Source: an uncultured Hellea sp. (GTDB taxonomy: Bacteria > Pseudomonadota > Alphaproteobacteria > Caulobacterales > Maricaulaceae). Taken from it: DNA of 37,052 nt. The DNA is taken from positions 1-37,052 of the forward strand of contig CAJQGR010000091.1 of the NCBI GenBank assembly GCA_905477785.1, in the 5' to 3' direction. The notes below the pieces were generated by a model. The model saw nothing but the letters and a program-made list of their open reading frames with translations, was not told the DNA's origin and did not search any database. Shown here one piece after another: positions 8,066 to 17,497 of the stretch; within the stretch, counting starts at the first letter, position 1, and each line of letters opens with the position of its first letter. The position numbers and the translations under genes are program-made.

Positions 8066-8177
8066 AATAATTTGTTTTTATTTCACGAAATAATAAATAA
8101 CTTTCAAGGGAAGTTTAAACTGATATTTTTAGTCGAAATGCAATTGTTATTGACTTTAACATATAAAGGTATGTGTT

Positions 8178-9296
8178 TTGACTAGAGTTTATCTTGATAA
8201 CAACGCTAGTAGTCCAATAAGGCCAGAAGTAATAACTGCTGTAACTGAAGTTATGAATCTTTGTGGTAACCCCTCGGCTCAGCACAGTGATGGTCGTAAG
8301 GCTAATGCCATTATATCCAAAGCTCGAGAAATTATTGGATTAGAAATGGGGGTTTGTTCTCAAGACATTATTTTCACAGGTAGTGGTACTGAATCCCTAA
8401 ATACAGCGATTTATGCTGCTTACAATGCTGGATGTAAGAAAATGTTATTTTCAAATGCTGATCATACAGCCACTTATAAAGCAGCTGAGAATTGGGGTTA
8501 TTCCCATGATTTTATTCCTACTGATGTTAATGGTATTACAGATATAGACTATCTTAAAGAAATACTAAAAAATTGGAATACTTCTGACGGTAGGCCATTT
8601 GTATCTGTGTCAGCTGCTAATGGGGAAACGGGTGTACTTCAACCTGTAGAAGCAATAACTGATCTCGTTCATCAATATGGTGGTTTAATTCTTGTTGATG
8701 CTGTTCAGGCCTTTGGCAAAATACCTATGTTATTTAGAGCCGACTATATAGCTATATCAGCTCATAAAATAGGAGGCCCACAGGGTGTGGGAGCTTTATA
8801 TGTTTGTCCAGATACCCCTTTATCGCCCCTACTTTGTGGGGGAGGACAAGAGCGTAGAATGCGATCAGGAACTATGAATTTAGCAGGTATTCATGGTTTT
8901 GGAGTTGCTGCCAGTGTAATGACGAATTTGGATCATACAAAAAAACTTCGCGACTCATTTGAAAAACGTTTGGAAAATATAGAAAGTGATATCAATATTT
9001 TTGGGGCTAATGCTGAGCGCTTGCCCAATACTAGCTTTATTTCCTCTCCAAACTTAAACGCTATGACGATGATGATGGCACTAGACCTTGCTGGTATTTC
9101 TGTTTCGACAGGTTCGGCATGTTCCTCTGGTAAGTCTAATGAAAACCGTATCATAAAATCAATGGGTTTATCTAGCATTGCCCCGAAGGGTGCACTGAGA
9201 GTTAGTTTTGGTTATAAAAGCACAAATAAAGATGTCGACCAGATTTTATCAGCTTGGTCAAGCATACGAAATAGAATGGAAAATATAAATGACTGA
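8178..9296 (+). CDS. Cysteine desulfurase, class I (IscS/NifS-like)
   Basis: This PLP enzyme takes sulfur from L-cysteine for cluster assembly. The 372-residue sequence has the class I features: YLDNNASSP at the N-terminus, His96 stacking on [13 protein letters not shown] with Schiff-base Lys197, and the mobile loop [10 protein letters not shown] with catalytic Cys315. The start is TTG at 8178: AAAGG lies eight bases upstream, the nearby ATG and GTG codons hit stops at once, and [10 protein letters not shown] fits the family. It overlaps sufB by eight bases. It is the first of two desulfurases in the operon and is distinct from the class II SufS encoded downstream. Alphaproteobacterial suf operons often carry such a pair. 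Confidence 0.95.
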   Translation: MTRVYLDNNASSPIRPEVITAVTEVMNLCGNPSAQHSDGRKANAIISKAREIIGLEMGVCSQDIIFTGSGTESLNTAIYAAYNAGCKKMLFSNADHTATYKAAENWGYSHDFIPTDVNGITDIDYLKEILKNWNTSDGRPFVSVSAANGETGVLQPVEAITDLVHQYGGLILVDAVQAFGKIPMLFRADYIAISAHKIGGPQGVGALYVCPDTPLSPLLCGGGQERRMRSGTMNLAGIHGFGVAASVMTNLDHTKKLRDSFEKRLENIESDINIFGANAERLPNTSFISSPNLNAMTMMMALDLAGISVSTGSACSSGKSNENRIIKSMGLSSIAPKGALRVSFGYKSTNKDVDQILSAWSSIRNRMENIND

Positions 9297-10788
9297 AGAA
9301 GTAAAAATTAAATCTAGTATTGATAAGTCAACTGTAGATGGTGTTCGTTCGCTTGAGGCTGAAAAATACAAATATGGTTTTGATAGTGACATAGAACAGG
9401 AATTTGCTCCAAAGGGACTAAATGAAGATATCGTTAGATTTATTTCAGCGAAAAAAGATGAACCACAATGGCTTTTAGATTGGCGCTTGGAGGCATATAA
9501 CAGGTGGTTGCATTTAAAGGAGCCAGTTTGGGCTAATGTAAATTATCCAAAAATAGATTTTCAGGATGCTTATTATTATGCGGCACCCAAGTCGGATGAT
9601 GATAAACCTAAATCATTAGATGAAGTTGATCCAGAAATATTAGCTATTTATGACAAATTAGGAATTTCCCTTAAAGAACAAGAAGTATTGGCAGGAGTAA
9701 AAGGTGCGCCAAAAGTTGCTGTGGATGCCGTTCTGGATTCGGTTTCAGTAGTCACTACATTTAAAAAAGAATTAGCGGAGAAAGGCATTATATTTTGCTC
9801 TTTTTCAGAGGCAGTTAAAGAACATCCAGAACTTGTAAGAAAGTACATGGGTTCAGTGGTTCCTTTAACCGATAATTACTATGCAACCTTAAATAATGCA
9901 GTATTTTCCGACGGGTCATTTGTGTATATTCCTGAGGGTGTAAGGTGTCCAATGGAGCTTTCTACATATTTTCGAATGAATGCCCAAGGCACTGGCCAGT
10001 TTGAACGCACGCTTATTATTGCCGATAAAGGCTCATATGTTTCTTATCTAGAGGGCTGCACAGCCCCCATGCGTGATGAGAACCAGTTGCATGCAGCAAT
10101 AGTAGAAATAATAGTTCATGATGATGCAGAGGTTAAATACTCTACTGTTCAGAATTGGTGGCCTGGTGATAGTGAAGGTAAAGGTGGAGTATATAATTTT
10201 GTTACTAAAAGAGCTGATTGCCGTGGTAAAAACTCCAAGGTAAGCTGGACACAGGTTGAAACAGGGTCTGCCGTTACCTGGAAGTACCCTAGCTGTATTT
10301 TAAAAGGTGATAATAGCCAAGGAGAATTTTATTCAATAGCAATTACTAATGGATTTCAGCAGGCGGATACAGGTACAAAAATGGTTCATCTTGGTAAAAA
10401 TACTAAGTCACGAATTATTTCAAAAGGGATTAGTGCAGGAAAATCTAACAGCACCTACCGAGGCTTGGTTACTGCCCATAAAAAAGCGAAAAATGCCAGA
10501 AACTTCACGCAGTGTGATAGTTTACTTATTGGTGATAAATGCGGTGCGCATACTGTCCCATATATCGAAAGTGACAGCTCATCTTCACAATTTGAACATG
10601 AAGCTACAACTAGTAAGTTATCTGAAGAGCAGTTATTTTATTGTAGACAACGTGGTCTGTCTGAAGAAGACGCTGTTGCTATGCTTGTCAACGGTTTTTG
10701 TCGAGAAGTACTCCAAGAGTTACCGATGGAGTTTGCTGTTGAAGCGCAAAAACTTGTTGCAATAAGTCTGGAAGGCAGCGTTGGTTGA
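9289..10788 (+). CDS. sufB: Fe-S cluster assembly scaffold SufB
   Basis: SufB is the scaffold subunit of the cytoplasmic SufBCD complex where nascent clusters form. The 499-residue length is typical. The beta-helix core shows [22 protein letters not shown] and [22 protein letters not shown]; the [25 protein letters not shown] segment near the C-terminus is strongly conserved in SufB. Its start overlaps the desulfurase stop by eight bases. Its TGA overlaps the ATG of the next gene by one base (TGATG), implying translational coupling. Confidence 0.98.
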   Translation: MTEEVKIKSSIDKSTVDGVRSLEAEKYKYGFDSDIEQEFAPKGLNEDIVRFISAKKDEPQWLLDWRLEAYNRWLHLKEPVWANVNYPKIDFQDAYYYAAPKSDDDKPKSLDEVDPEILAIYDKLGISLKEQEVLAGVKGAPKVAVDAVLDSVSVVTTFKKELAEKGIIFCSFSEAVKEHPELVRKYMGSVVPLTDNYYATLNNAVFSDGSFVYIPEGVRCPMELSTYFRMNAQGTGQFERTLIIADKGSYVSYLEGCTAPMRDENQLHAAIVEIIVHDDAEVKYSTVQNWWPGDSEGKGGVYNFVTKRADCRGKNSKVSWTQVETGSAVTWKYPSCILKGDNSQGEFYSIAITNGFQQADTGTKMVHLGKNTKSRIISKGISAGKSNSTYRGLVTAHKKAKNARNFTQCDSLLIGDKCGAHTVPYIESDSSSSQFEHEATTSKLSEEQLFYCRQRGLSEEDAVAMLVNGFCREVLQELPMEFAVEAQKLVAISLEGSVG

Positions 10789-11267
10789 TGAGGTATTTTA
10801 TTCCCTTATTTGTAATTTTAGCTTCCTGCACGGATATTGATCCATTAGTGGTATCAAAGCAACCAGTGAGTCTGGTTAAAAATGATCGCCAATACAGTGA
10901 AAATCATATATCTATTTCGATGATAGAAAAAGAGATAACGTATAATAATTATTCAAAAACATTAGCTAACTCAATAGGTCTAAAAACAGGTTTAACACGT
11001 GGAGAGGCGGTTGATATTATTAGGTTACATCTCGCTCCCAGAGATGGAGTCGAAGTTGTTTCTACAGCTCAAGCTGAATTTAAACAAAACGATTATAATA
11101 TTTTACTATATAGTGCAGCGGATAAATCAAAAGCACCTGTGATTGCAGAAGAGATTTTTATCAGCTTTAATGCTATTGATATGTCAGAATTCGTAGCTGA
11201 TTTTGGTATAAGAATTAAATGCTTAAACGATAATACAACATCTGCATGGCAAGCAAAAGCTTGTTGA
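10788..11267 (+). CDS. Uncharacterised small lipoprotein inside the suf operon
   Basis: I do not recognise this 159-residue protein. It starts [14 protein letters not shown], a very short signal with lipobox LASC, so Cys14 would be lipidated; Thr at +2 does not give the inner-membrane retention signal known from E. coli. The mature part is a mixed domain with LTRGEAVDIIRLHLAPRDG and a strand-rich C-terminal half ending in cysteines (RIKC and KAC). The ATG at 10788 shares one base with the sufB TGA; a TTG at 10785 is an alternative start with GGAAGG nine bases upstream. sufC begins 45 bases downstream. Everything around it is cytoplasmic Fe-S assembly, so an envelope lipoprotein here is unexpected. 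Function unknown; the coding call is strong because of the coupling and lipobox. Confidence 0.8.
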   Translation: MRYFIPLFVILASCTDIDPLVVSKQPVSLVKNDRQYSENHISISMIEKEITYNNYSKTLANSIGLKTGLTRGEAVDIIRLHLAPRDGVEVVSTAQAEFKQNDYNILLYSAADKSKAPVIAEEIFISFNAIDMSEFVADFGIRIKCLNDNTTSAWQAKAC

Positions 11268-11312
11268 AATAAAAATTAATTCACTTTTTAAAGTACAATC
11301 AGAAAGAAAATA

Positions 11313-12056
11313 ATGTTAAAAATCAATAATTTATTTGCTAATGTTGATAATGGTAATAAGCAAATTATTCATGACTTGTCTTTACATATACCAGCAGGTG
11401 AAGTCCATGCTGTTATGGGTCCTAATGGTGCTGGAAAATCAACATTGTCCTACGTGTTAACAGGCAAACCAGGTTATGAAGTTACGGCTGGAGATGTACT
11501 GCTATCTGGTGAATCTCTGTTGGATTTATCTCCTGAAGAGAGAGCTTCAAAAGGTATGTTTTTATCATTTCAATACCCGATTGAAATACCCGGTGTTCCA
11601 ACAATGACATTTCTTAAAACTGCTCTTAATGCCCAACGTCGTGCAAATGGTTTAGATGAAATGGGAGCACCTGAATTCTTAAAGAAGTCTAGGGCGCTAG
11701 CCGCTGATTTAAAAATTAAACCTGAAATGCTTAAAAGGCCATTGAATGTAGGTTTTTCTGGAGGAGAAAAAAAACGCATGGAGATTTTTCAAATGATGAT
11801 GCTTGAGCCAGATTTTATACTTATGGATGAAACTGACTCTGGTCTTGATGTGGATGCGTTAAGAATAGTTGCTGAAGGTGTAAATAAATTAAGAGAACCA
11901 AAGAGGGGTATACTTATTATTACGCATTACCAAAGACTTTTAGACTACATAGTCCCTGATAAGGTTCATGTTTTATCAGATGGAAGAATTGCTGCTAGTG
12001 GTGATGCCGAGTTTGCAAAAAAATTAGAGGCTGAGGGTTATGATGCCTACGCATAA
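11313..12056 (+). CDS. sufC: Fe-S cluster assembly ATPase SufC
   Basis: SufC is the soluble ABC-type ATPase that drives conformational change in SufBCD. At 247 residues it shows Walker A GPNGAGKST (36-44), the Q-loop region FLSFQYPIEIPG, the signature FSGGEKKR (148-155), Walker B FILMDETDSGLD (168-179) and the switch histidine in IITHYQRLLDYI. The sequence is fully consistent with an active ATPase. The Shine-Dalgarno is AGAAAG just upstream of ATG 11313. Its 3' end overlaps the sufD start by about 17 bases. Confidence 0.98.
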   Translation: MLKINNLFANVDNGNKQIIHDLSLHIPAGEVHAVMGPNGAGKSTLSYVLTGKPGYEVTAGDVLLSGESLLDLSPEERASKGMFLSFQYPIEIPGVPTMTFLKTALNAQRRANGLDEMGAPEFLKKSRALAADLKIKPEMLKRPLNVGFSGGEKKRMEIFQMMMLEPDFILMDETDSGLDVDALRIVAEGVNKLREPKRGILIITHYQRLLDYIVPDKVHVLSDGRIAASGDAEFAKKLEAEGYDAYA

Positions 12057-13077
12057 TATCAATTTGTTCCCTACAAGACGTGATGAAAATTGGAAATATT
12101 CAGACCTGAGAAGTTCGCTAAATCAAATATCTAAAGGCATTGAAAGTATTAATGAACCTTTTTTTACTCTACCCGATGGCCTAACTACTGAAGAGGTTGG
12201 TTGCGAGTGTGCATCACTTAAAAATATCTCAAGCGTTCTCGCTGAAAATTATTGCCATAAAGCCTGGAAAATTGATGTTCCTGAGAGCTTTGAGTCTGAT
12301 CAACCTTTAGTAATAAGTAATCTTAATTGTGGTCATTCACAAATTATAATCAATATTAATAAAGGTGGAAGATTATCTTTGGTTGAATATCATGAAAGTC
12401 AATCCAATTCTTTTATTAATACAAATATAATTATCAACATTATGGATAAAGGTGAGCTGGATAGGATCATATTTCATGATGACACCCACGAAACTGTGAG
12501 AATTTCAAGTGCTATAATTAATTCTGAATCTGATACAAGAATAACACAGAATGCTATTTCATTTGGTGGAGCTTTATCAAGAATTGAAACTATAATTACT
12601 GCAAATGGAGAAAACTTAAATGCAACTATTAATGGTGCATATTTATTAAGTGAAAGTCGTCATTGTGATATGACCAGTAATATCGATTTATTAAAACCAA
12701 ACTGCTACATAAGGCAATTAGTTAAGGGTGTTGTTAAAGATAAATCAAATGGAGTTTTTCAAGGTAAATTCCATGTACACAGACCTGCGCAATTCACAGA
12801 TGCAGAAATGAGGCATGATGCATTAATGCTTTCTGATACGAGTAAGATAAGGTCAAAGCCCGAACTTGAGATCTATGCGGATGACGTAGCATGTGCACAT
12901 GGTAATACTATTGGTCAGTTAGATGAAGATGTTCTCTTTTATCTACGCCAAAGATCTATTCCTCTTTCCGAGGCTGAGGCTATGTTGACAGAGGCGTTTG
13001 TGAGCGATGTTTTTTATTCTCTTAAGGATAACCACTTAAAGGAAAATATTTTGACTAAAATTCGAGGTAGATTGTAA
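12040..13077 (+). CDS. sufD: Fe-S cluster assembly protein SufD
   Basis: SufD is the SufB paralogue that completes the SufBC2D complex and helps iron entry. The 345-residue protein begins with the SufD-type N-terminus FPTRRDENWKYSDLR and has the conserved C-terminal beta-helix part: FQGKFHVHRPAQFTDAEM, LEIYADDVACAHGNTIGQLDED, FYLRQRSIPLSEAEAML. The His in ACAHG is the residue implicated in SufD function. Two adjacent ATGs (12040, 12043) lie within the end of sufC behind GAGG; either may be used. It is shorter than E. coli SufD (about 420) but within the alphaproteobacterial range. Its TAA shares a base with the sufS ATG. Confidence 0.96.
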   Translation: MMPTHNINLFPTRRDENWKYSDLRSSLNQISKGIESINEPFFTLPDGLTTEEVGCECASLKNISSVLAENYCHKAWKIDVPESFESDQPLVISNLNCGHSQIIININKGGRLSLVEYHESQSNSFINTNIIINIMDKGELDRIIFHDDTHETVRISSAIINSESDTRITQNAISFGGALSRIETIITANGENLNATINGAYLLSESRHCDMTSNIDLLKPNCYIRQLVKGVVKDKSNGVFQGKFHVHRPAQFTDAEMRHDALMLSDTSKIRSKPELEIYADDVACAHGNTIGQLDEDVLFYLRQRSIPLSEAEAMLTEAFVSDVFYSLKDNHLKENILTKIRGRL

Positions 13078-14324
13078 TGACTATCGAAAATAATATTCAT
13101 AAATTGGAAGGATTTGATATTCATGCTGTAAGAAAACAGTTTCCAATTCTTAACCGCAAAGTTAATAATTATGGCTTAGCATATCTTGATAATGCTGCAT
13201 CTGCTCAAAAACCTCTTAGTGTGATAAATGCAATTTCTGAACAGATGAGTCAGAGTTACGGTAATGTTCATAGAGGCTTACATACACTCGCTAACGAAAC
13301 AACAGAAGCATATGAAAACTCAAGAATAAAAGTCGCAAATTTTTTAGGAGCATCTAAAGCATCAAATATCATTTTTACCAAAGGTGCCACTGAAGCCCTC
13401 AACCTAGCAGCATATGGATTAATGAATGAAATACAGCCTGGTGATGAAATAATTTTATCGCAAATGGAACATCATTCGAATATTGTTCCTTGGCACTTTC
13501 TTAGGGAAAGGTGTGGGGCAGTTCTAAAATACATTCCTGTTACGGAGCAAGGAAACTTGGATTTAGAAATATATAAAGCTATGCTTGGTCCAAAAACAAA
13601 AATAGTTTCAATTGTTCATATGTCAAATGTCTTGGGTACAATAAACCCTGTAAAAGAAATTGGTCAACTCGCACATAATTCTGGAGCTATTTTCATAGTT
13701 GATGGCACTCAATCAACTGTTCACATGCCAATTGATGTGATGGAAATAGATGCTGACCTTTTTTGTATGACAGGTCATAAACTTTATGGGCCCACAGGCA
13801 TAGGTGCATTATATGCGAAAACAAGCATCCAGGAGAGAATGCAGCCATTTAATGGTGGAGGTGAAATGATTGAGGATGTCTTTGAAGACCGTGTAACTTA
13901 CAATGATCCTCCATTTAAATTTGAAGCAGGAACGCCCCCAATACTTGAAGCGATTGGTCTTGGTGCTGCTATAGATTGGTATTCTCAGTATAATTTTTCT
14001 GAAATTCATAAGCATGAAAATTCTGTTTATAATCATGCTCTGAAGCAATTAATGAGCATTGAAAATTTTAAAATATTCGGAATTTCCGAAAATAAAGGTC
14101 CTGTTTTAGCCTTTAATATCGAAGGAATTCATGCTCATGATGTTGCGCAAATACTTGATAAATATGGTGTCGCTATTAGGGCTGGACAACATTGCACTCA
14201 ACCACTTATGAATAGTCTTGGAATACACTCAACAGCGCGAGCTAGCTTTGGTATTTATAATACAATTGAAGAAGCTGACCGTTTTGTTGAGGGTTTAAAA
14301 AGGGCTATTAAATTCTTATCATAA
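13077..14324 (+). CDS. sufS: Cysteine desulfurase, class II (SufS)
   Basis: This is the second PLP desulfurase of the operon and the SUF-type sulfur donor to SufB. The 415-residue protein shows YLDNAASAQKP, the EHHSNIVPW PLP-stacking segment, TGHKLYGPTGIGALY with Schiff-base Lys235, and the short class II active-site loop RAGQHCTQPLM with Cys373. Class II enzymes normally need a partner (SufE or SufU) to accept the persulfide; neither is encoded in this window. The ATG at 13077 overlaps the sufD TAA by one base. sufT follows after 18 bases. Confidence 0.97.
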   Translation: MTIENNIHKLEGFDIHAVRKQFPILNRKVNNYGLAYLDNAASAQKPLSVINAISEQMSQSYGNVHRGLHTLANETTEAYENSRIKVANFLGASKASNIIFTKGATEALNLAAYGLMNEIQPGDEIILSQMEHHSNIVPWHFLRERCGAVLKYIPVTEQGNLDLEIYKAMLGPKTKIVSIVHMSNVLGTINPVKEIGQLAHNSGAIFIVDGTQSTVHMPIDVMEIDADLFCMTGHKLYGPTGIGALYAKTSIQERMQPFNGGGEMIEDVFEDRVTYNDPPFKFEAGTPPILEAIGLGAAIDWYSQYNFSEIHKHENSVYNHALKQLMSIENFKIFGISENKGPVLAFNIEGIHAHDVAQILDKYGVAIRAGQHCTQPLMNSLGIHSTARASFGIYNTIEEADRFVEGLKRAIKFLS

Positions 14325-14342
14325 AAATGATTTAATTAAGAG

Positions 14343-14807
14343 ATGACAATGATTGACCCAGCACATGATAGACAAAGAAGAGCTGAAGCTTTGGCTAATG
14401 CCCAAATACCTGGAATAGAAAGTACAGACAAAAATATAATTAAACCAAAGCGAGATGTAATTAATGTGAATCCTAGTTATGAGAAGCCTTCAGATAGTGA
14501 AATTGAACAAATAACGAATGATGTGATTTCACAGCTAAAGTCAGTATATGATCCAGAAATTCCTGTCGATATCTATGAACTTGGCTTAATATATGGTGTT
14601 GAGCTGGAAGATGATCGTCTTTTAAAAGTTGAAATGACATTAACTGCTCCTGGTTGCCCTGTAGCCGGCGAGATGCCAGAGTGGGTTAGGGAAGCTTGTG
14701 AAGTTGTTGCAGGCGTTGCTAAAGTAGAGGTTAGTATGACCTTTGATCCGCCTTGGACACCAGATCGTATGAGTGATGAAGCTCGTCTTGAACTCAATAT
14801 GTTGTAA
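14343..14807 (+). CDS. sufT: SUF-associated DUF59/MIP18-family protein (SufT-like)
   Basis: This 154-residue cytoplasmic protein belongs to the MIP18/DUF59 family, whose SufT and CIA2-type members help maturate Fe-S proteins. The domain spans about 55-150 and includes VYDPEIPVDIYELGLIYGV (68-86) and TLTAPGCPVAGEMP with conserved Cys105, ending in the FDPPWTPDRMS motif. The first 50 residues look disordered, as is usual for the alphaproteobacterial form. The ATG at 14349 is an alternative start two codons in. The gene lies between sufS and sufA, four bases from the latter, which supports an assembly role; its exact reaction is not known from sequence. Confidence 0.93.
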   Translation: MTMIDPAHDRQRRAEALANAQIPGIESTDKNIIKPKRDVINVNPSYEKPSDSEIEQITNDVISQLKSVYDPEIPVDIYELGLIYGVELEDDRLLKVEMTLTAPGCPVAGEMPEWVREACEVVAGVAKVEVSMTFDPPWTPDRMSDEARLELNML

Positions 14808-14811
14808 ATTT

Positions 14812-15189
14812 ATGGCTAATATTAAAAACAATAGAAAACCTCGAGCTAAATTAGTAACACTAACTGATGCAGCCTCAAATAGAGTAAGGGAAATTCTTGA
14901 TGAAAAAGATGAAGGGTTTCTCAGAGTTGGCGTTCAAAATGGAGGTTGCGCTGGTATGGAATACCTCATGGACTATATATCAGAACCGCAAAAATTTGAT
15001 GAGGTTGTAGAGGATAATGGAGTTCAGATAGTTGTTGATGCCAAAGCAGTTTTATTTATTTTGGGATCAGTCATTGATTACGAGGTAGATGTTTTATCAT
15101 CTAGGTTTACCTTCACAAATCCTAATCAAACAGACGCATGTGGTTGTGGCGAGAGTGTTACAATTGTTCCTGCGGCAAATTCTTTATAG
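14812..15189 (+). CDS. sufA: A-type Fe-S carrier protein (SufA/HesB/IscA family)
   Basis: A-type carriers receive clusters from SufBCD and pass them to apo-proteins. The 125-residue form has the three ligand cysteines: Cys46 in NGGCAGMEY, and Cys110 and Cys112 in the CGCGES tail. I place the start at ATG 14812, four bases after the sufT stop, because MANIKNNRKPRAKLVTLTDAA fits the family; a longer reading from 14773 would overlap sufT and add unlikely residues. It is the last gene of the operon and converges on rpoH with 12 bases between stop codons and no terminator hairpin. Confidence 0.95.
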   Translation: MANIKNNRKPRAKLVTLTDAASNRVREILDEKDEGFLRVGVQNGGCAGMEYLMDYISEPQKFDEVVEDNGVQIVVDAKAVLFILGSVIDYEVDVLSSRFTFTNPNQTDACGCGESVTIVPAANSL

Positions 15190-15201
15190 CTTTTATTAGT
15201 T

Positions 15202-16170
15202 TTAATAACCTTCAATAAGTCCTGAGGACTGAGCAGAACTAATCATAGCTTCCTGAAGTTTTTCAAATGCTCTAGCTTCTATTTGTCTTATTCGCTCACG
15301 TGACACATCATAAATAACAGCAAGCTCTTCAAGGGTCATGGGTTTATCAGCTAAACGCCTTTTGGATATTATATCTTGTTCTCGCTCATTTAGTGCAGAC
15401 ATAGCTTTTTTTAATAATTCCATCTTTGCATTATGCTCTTGATCTTGACCCAGTATTTCCTCTTGAGAATCCGTATCATCTTGAAGCCAGTCTTGCCATT
15501 CAGAGCTGCCGTCTTCACCTCCAATGCTCACATTAAGAGATGCATCACCTCCATGCCCCATTCTTCGGTTCATTGAAGTGACTTCTTCTTCTTTAACTCC
15601 TAATTTAGTGGCTATTTTTGCTACATGGTCGGGGGTAAGGTCTCCATCATCAATAGCTTTCATTTGGCCCTTGAGACGTCTTAAGTTAAAGAATAGTTTT
15701 TTCTGAGCAGCTGTTGTTCCCATTTTTACTAGCGACCAAGAGCGCAATACATATTCTTGGATTGCTGCTCGTATCCACCACATTGCGTATGTTGATAAAC
15801 GAAATCCTTTATCGGGATCAAATTTCTTTACAGCTTGCATAAGGCCAACATTTCCTTCCGATATTACCTCACCAATCGGAAGGCCATACCCGCGATATCC
15901 CATAGCAATTTTTGCAACTAAACGAAGATGCGATGTGACCATTTTTTCAGCAGCATTTGAATCTTGTTGTTCGATCCAACGTTTTGCGAGCATAAATTCC
16001 TCATCTCTGTCAAGCATAGGAAACTTACGAACTTCTTGCAAATAACGATTTAGCCCTTGCTCGGGTGACAATGTCATTGAAAGGCTCATGTTTCCTGAAT
16101 AAGAAGCATCAGTCTTTTTTGCGCTATAATCGCGCTTTTTAGAGGGTAATTCTGTTTTACTATCAACCAT
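15202..16170 (-). CDS. rpoH: RNA polymerase sigma factor RpoH (sigma-32 type)
   Basis: This 322-residue heat-shock sigma factor has region 1.2/2 starting at about 40 (NRYLQEVRKFPML), the -10-recognition stretch STYAMWWIRAAIQEYVLRSW, the RpoH box QKKLFFNLRRL at 156-166 that separates RpoH from RpoD, and a C-terminal region 4.2 helix-turn-helix (LAVIYDVSRERIRQIEARAFEKLQ). GGAG lies eight bases upstream of ATG 16170. It sits 69 bases downstream of rluD on the same strand, a pairing seen in many alphaproteobacteria, so co-transcription is possible. The RpoH box is complete, so an active heat-shock sigma is expected. Confidence 0.97.
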   Translation of the reverse strand: MVDSKTELPSKKRDYSAKKTDASYSGNMSLSMTLSPEQGLNRYLQEVRKFPMLDRDEEFMLAKRWIEQQDSNAAEKMVTSHLRLVAKIAMGYRGYGLPIGEVISEGNVGLMQAVKKFDPDKGFRLSTYAMWWIRAAIQEYVLRSWSLVKMGTTAAQKKLFFNLRRLKGQMKAIDDGDLTPDHVAKIATKLGVKEEEVTSMNRRMGHGGDASLNVSIGGEDGSSEWQDWLQDDTDSQEEILGQDQEHNAKMELLKKAMSALNEREQDIISKRRLADKPMTLEELAVIYDVSRERIRQIEARAFEKLQEAMISSAQSSGLIEGY

Positions 16171-16239
16171 TAATGATCTCCGGTTGCTCTATATAATGTA
16201 TTTTTACTGTTTTAAAAGGTTTTTGGATTAAAATTATTA

Positions 16240-17304
16240 TTAATTTAGCTTTTCCAAAACGGTAATGAGTTCAGACATATCACTTGGCATGGGGCTTTCA
16301 AATAACATAAATTCTTTGGTTGTAGGGTGCTTAAAGCCAAGACTAGCGGCATGTAAGGCTTGCCGCTTTAAATTTCCAATTGCATTTTTCACAATAGCTT
16401 CATTCGGATCCTTGCTTGTTAAAAAAGCACGCTGTTTTCCGTAGAGTGGGTCGCCAAGTAAAGGGCATCCAATATGTGCTAAATGCACTCGAATTTGATG
16501 GGTTCTTCCAGTTTCCAGTCTGCATTCAACCATACTAACTTGGGGTACACCAACTGCCGCATTCGGTTGTTGACCATAACCTTTGCGATATTTGTAGTTA
16601 GTTATTGCGTGCCTTCCATGATCAGATGACTCTATATCGTTAAATGTTCCTCGAACTACTGATTGTTTTTTTCTATCATTTGGACTGCGAGCTATACGCG
16701 TTGTAATTTTACCCTCACGGGGTTTTGGCGCACTTCTTACAAGGCTAATATAAAGTCGCTTAACAGTATGTTTAGCAAATTGCTTTGATAAATATCTGTG
16801 TGCTCGATCGGTTTTTGCAACTACTAAAACACCTGATGTATCTTTATCAAGTCGATGGACAATACCCGGCCTTAAAACCCCTCCAATACCGGATAGGCTA
16901 TCTGCGCAATGATGGAGAAGTGCATTAACTAGAGTTGCTGAACGAGACCCTGGGGCAGGATGTACCGTCATTCCGGCAGGCTTATTAACAACTATAAGCT
17001 GTTCGTCTTCAAAAAGGATATCTAGTAGAATATTCTCTGGTTTTGGAGAATCATCAACGGGTGGCGGAACAAGAATAGCATATTCAACACTTTCTCTTAC
17101 TTTTATAGTGGGTTTTGTGATTATGTCACCATTTGCTCTTACTTGTTTTGCTTCTATAAGTGCTCCAATACGAGACCTTGATAATTCAGTCCAAGTGGCA
17201 AGCCATTTATCGACACGAATACCAGTATCTCCAGGTCCAGCCACTGCTGTCAGCCACTTTTCTTTTAAAGAAGTTTTTGTATTATCTTTTTCTAAGGAAA
17301 TCAT
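16240..17304 (-). CDS. rluD: Ribosomal large subunit pseudouridine synthase D (RluD-type)
   Basis: Enzymes of this family convert uridines to pseudouridine in helix 69 of 23S rRNA. The 354-residue protein has an N-terminal S4 domain (about 28-80, RVDKWLATWTELSRSRIGALI) and a RluA-family catalytic domain with HRLDKDTSG (150-158, catalytic Asp153), NKPAGMTVHPAPG, and RLETGRTHQIRVHLAHIGCPLLGDPLYG. The exact modified positions cannot be read beyond the RluD-like architecture. It is transcribed toward rpoH and away from the TonB receptor gene. The extra ~20 N-terminal residues before the S4 domain are poorly conserved, so the start may lie further in. Confidence 0.94.
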   Translation of the reverse strand: MISLEKDNTKTSLKEKWLTAVAGPGDTGIRVDKWLATWTELSRSRIGALIEAKQVRANGDIITKPTIKVRESVEYAILVPPPVDDSPKPENILLDILFEDEQLIVVNKPAGMTVHPAPGSRSATLVNALLHHCADSLSGIGGVLRPGIVHRLDKDTSGVLVVAKTDRAHRYLSKQFAKHTVKRLYISLVRSAPKPREGKITTRIARSPNDRKKQSVVRGTFNDIESSDHGRHAITNYKYRKGYGQQPNAAVGVPQVSMVECRLETGRTHQIRVHLAHIGCPLLGDPLYGKQRAFLTSKDPNEAIVKNAIGNLKRQALHAASLGFKHPTTKEFMLFESPMPSDMSELITVLEKLN

Positions 17305-17404
17305 ATCTTAGCTTTATCATGTAAATATTCATAAATGAATGAATAAAACTTAATATATTAGTTTATTATTTTTCTTAATTATATCTAAATCGTTGTATTT
17401 ATTG

Positions 17405-17430
17405 TGTGTTAAATAAGACACAGTCATGAC
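17405..17430. repeat. Inverted repeats upstream of the TonB receptor gene
   Basis: TGTGT (17405-17409) and ACACA (17418-17422) form an inverted repeat with an eight-base spacer, directly followed by the 8-base palindrome GTCATGAC (17423-17430). They lie about 115-140 bases before the receptor ATG, where an operator could act. The spacing does not match CRP or FNR, and no factor is recognised. The rest of the 241-base gap is AT-rich with no clear -35/-10 pair. Confidence 0.25.
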
Positions 17431-17497
17431 AAATCACTTAATAAATATTTATCTTACTTGATATAAATATCTCTACATAGTAGCGATTTGTTCATAA

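Noticed and set aside
10349-10765. 138-codon plus-strand ORF inside sufB
   Set aside because: It is an out-of-frame reading of a strongly conserved SufB region; the SufB frame is clearly the coding one.
17405-17422. CRP/FNR-like site TGTGT-N8-ACACA upstream of the TonB receptor
   Set aside because: CRP and FNR sites have different spacers and half-sites; the repeat is kept only as an unnamed inverted repeat.
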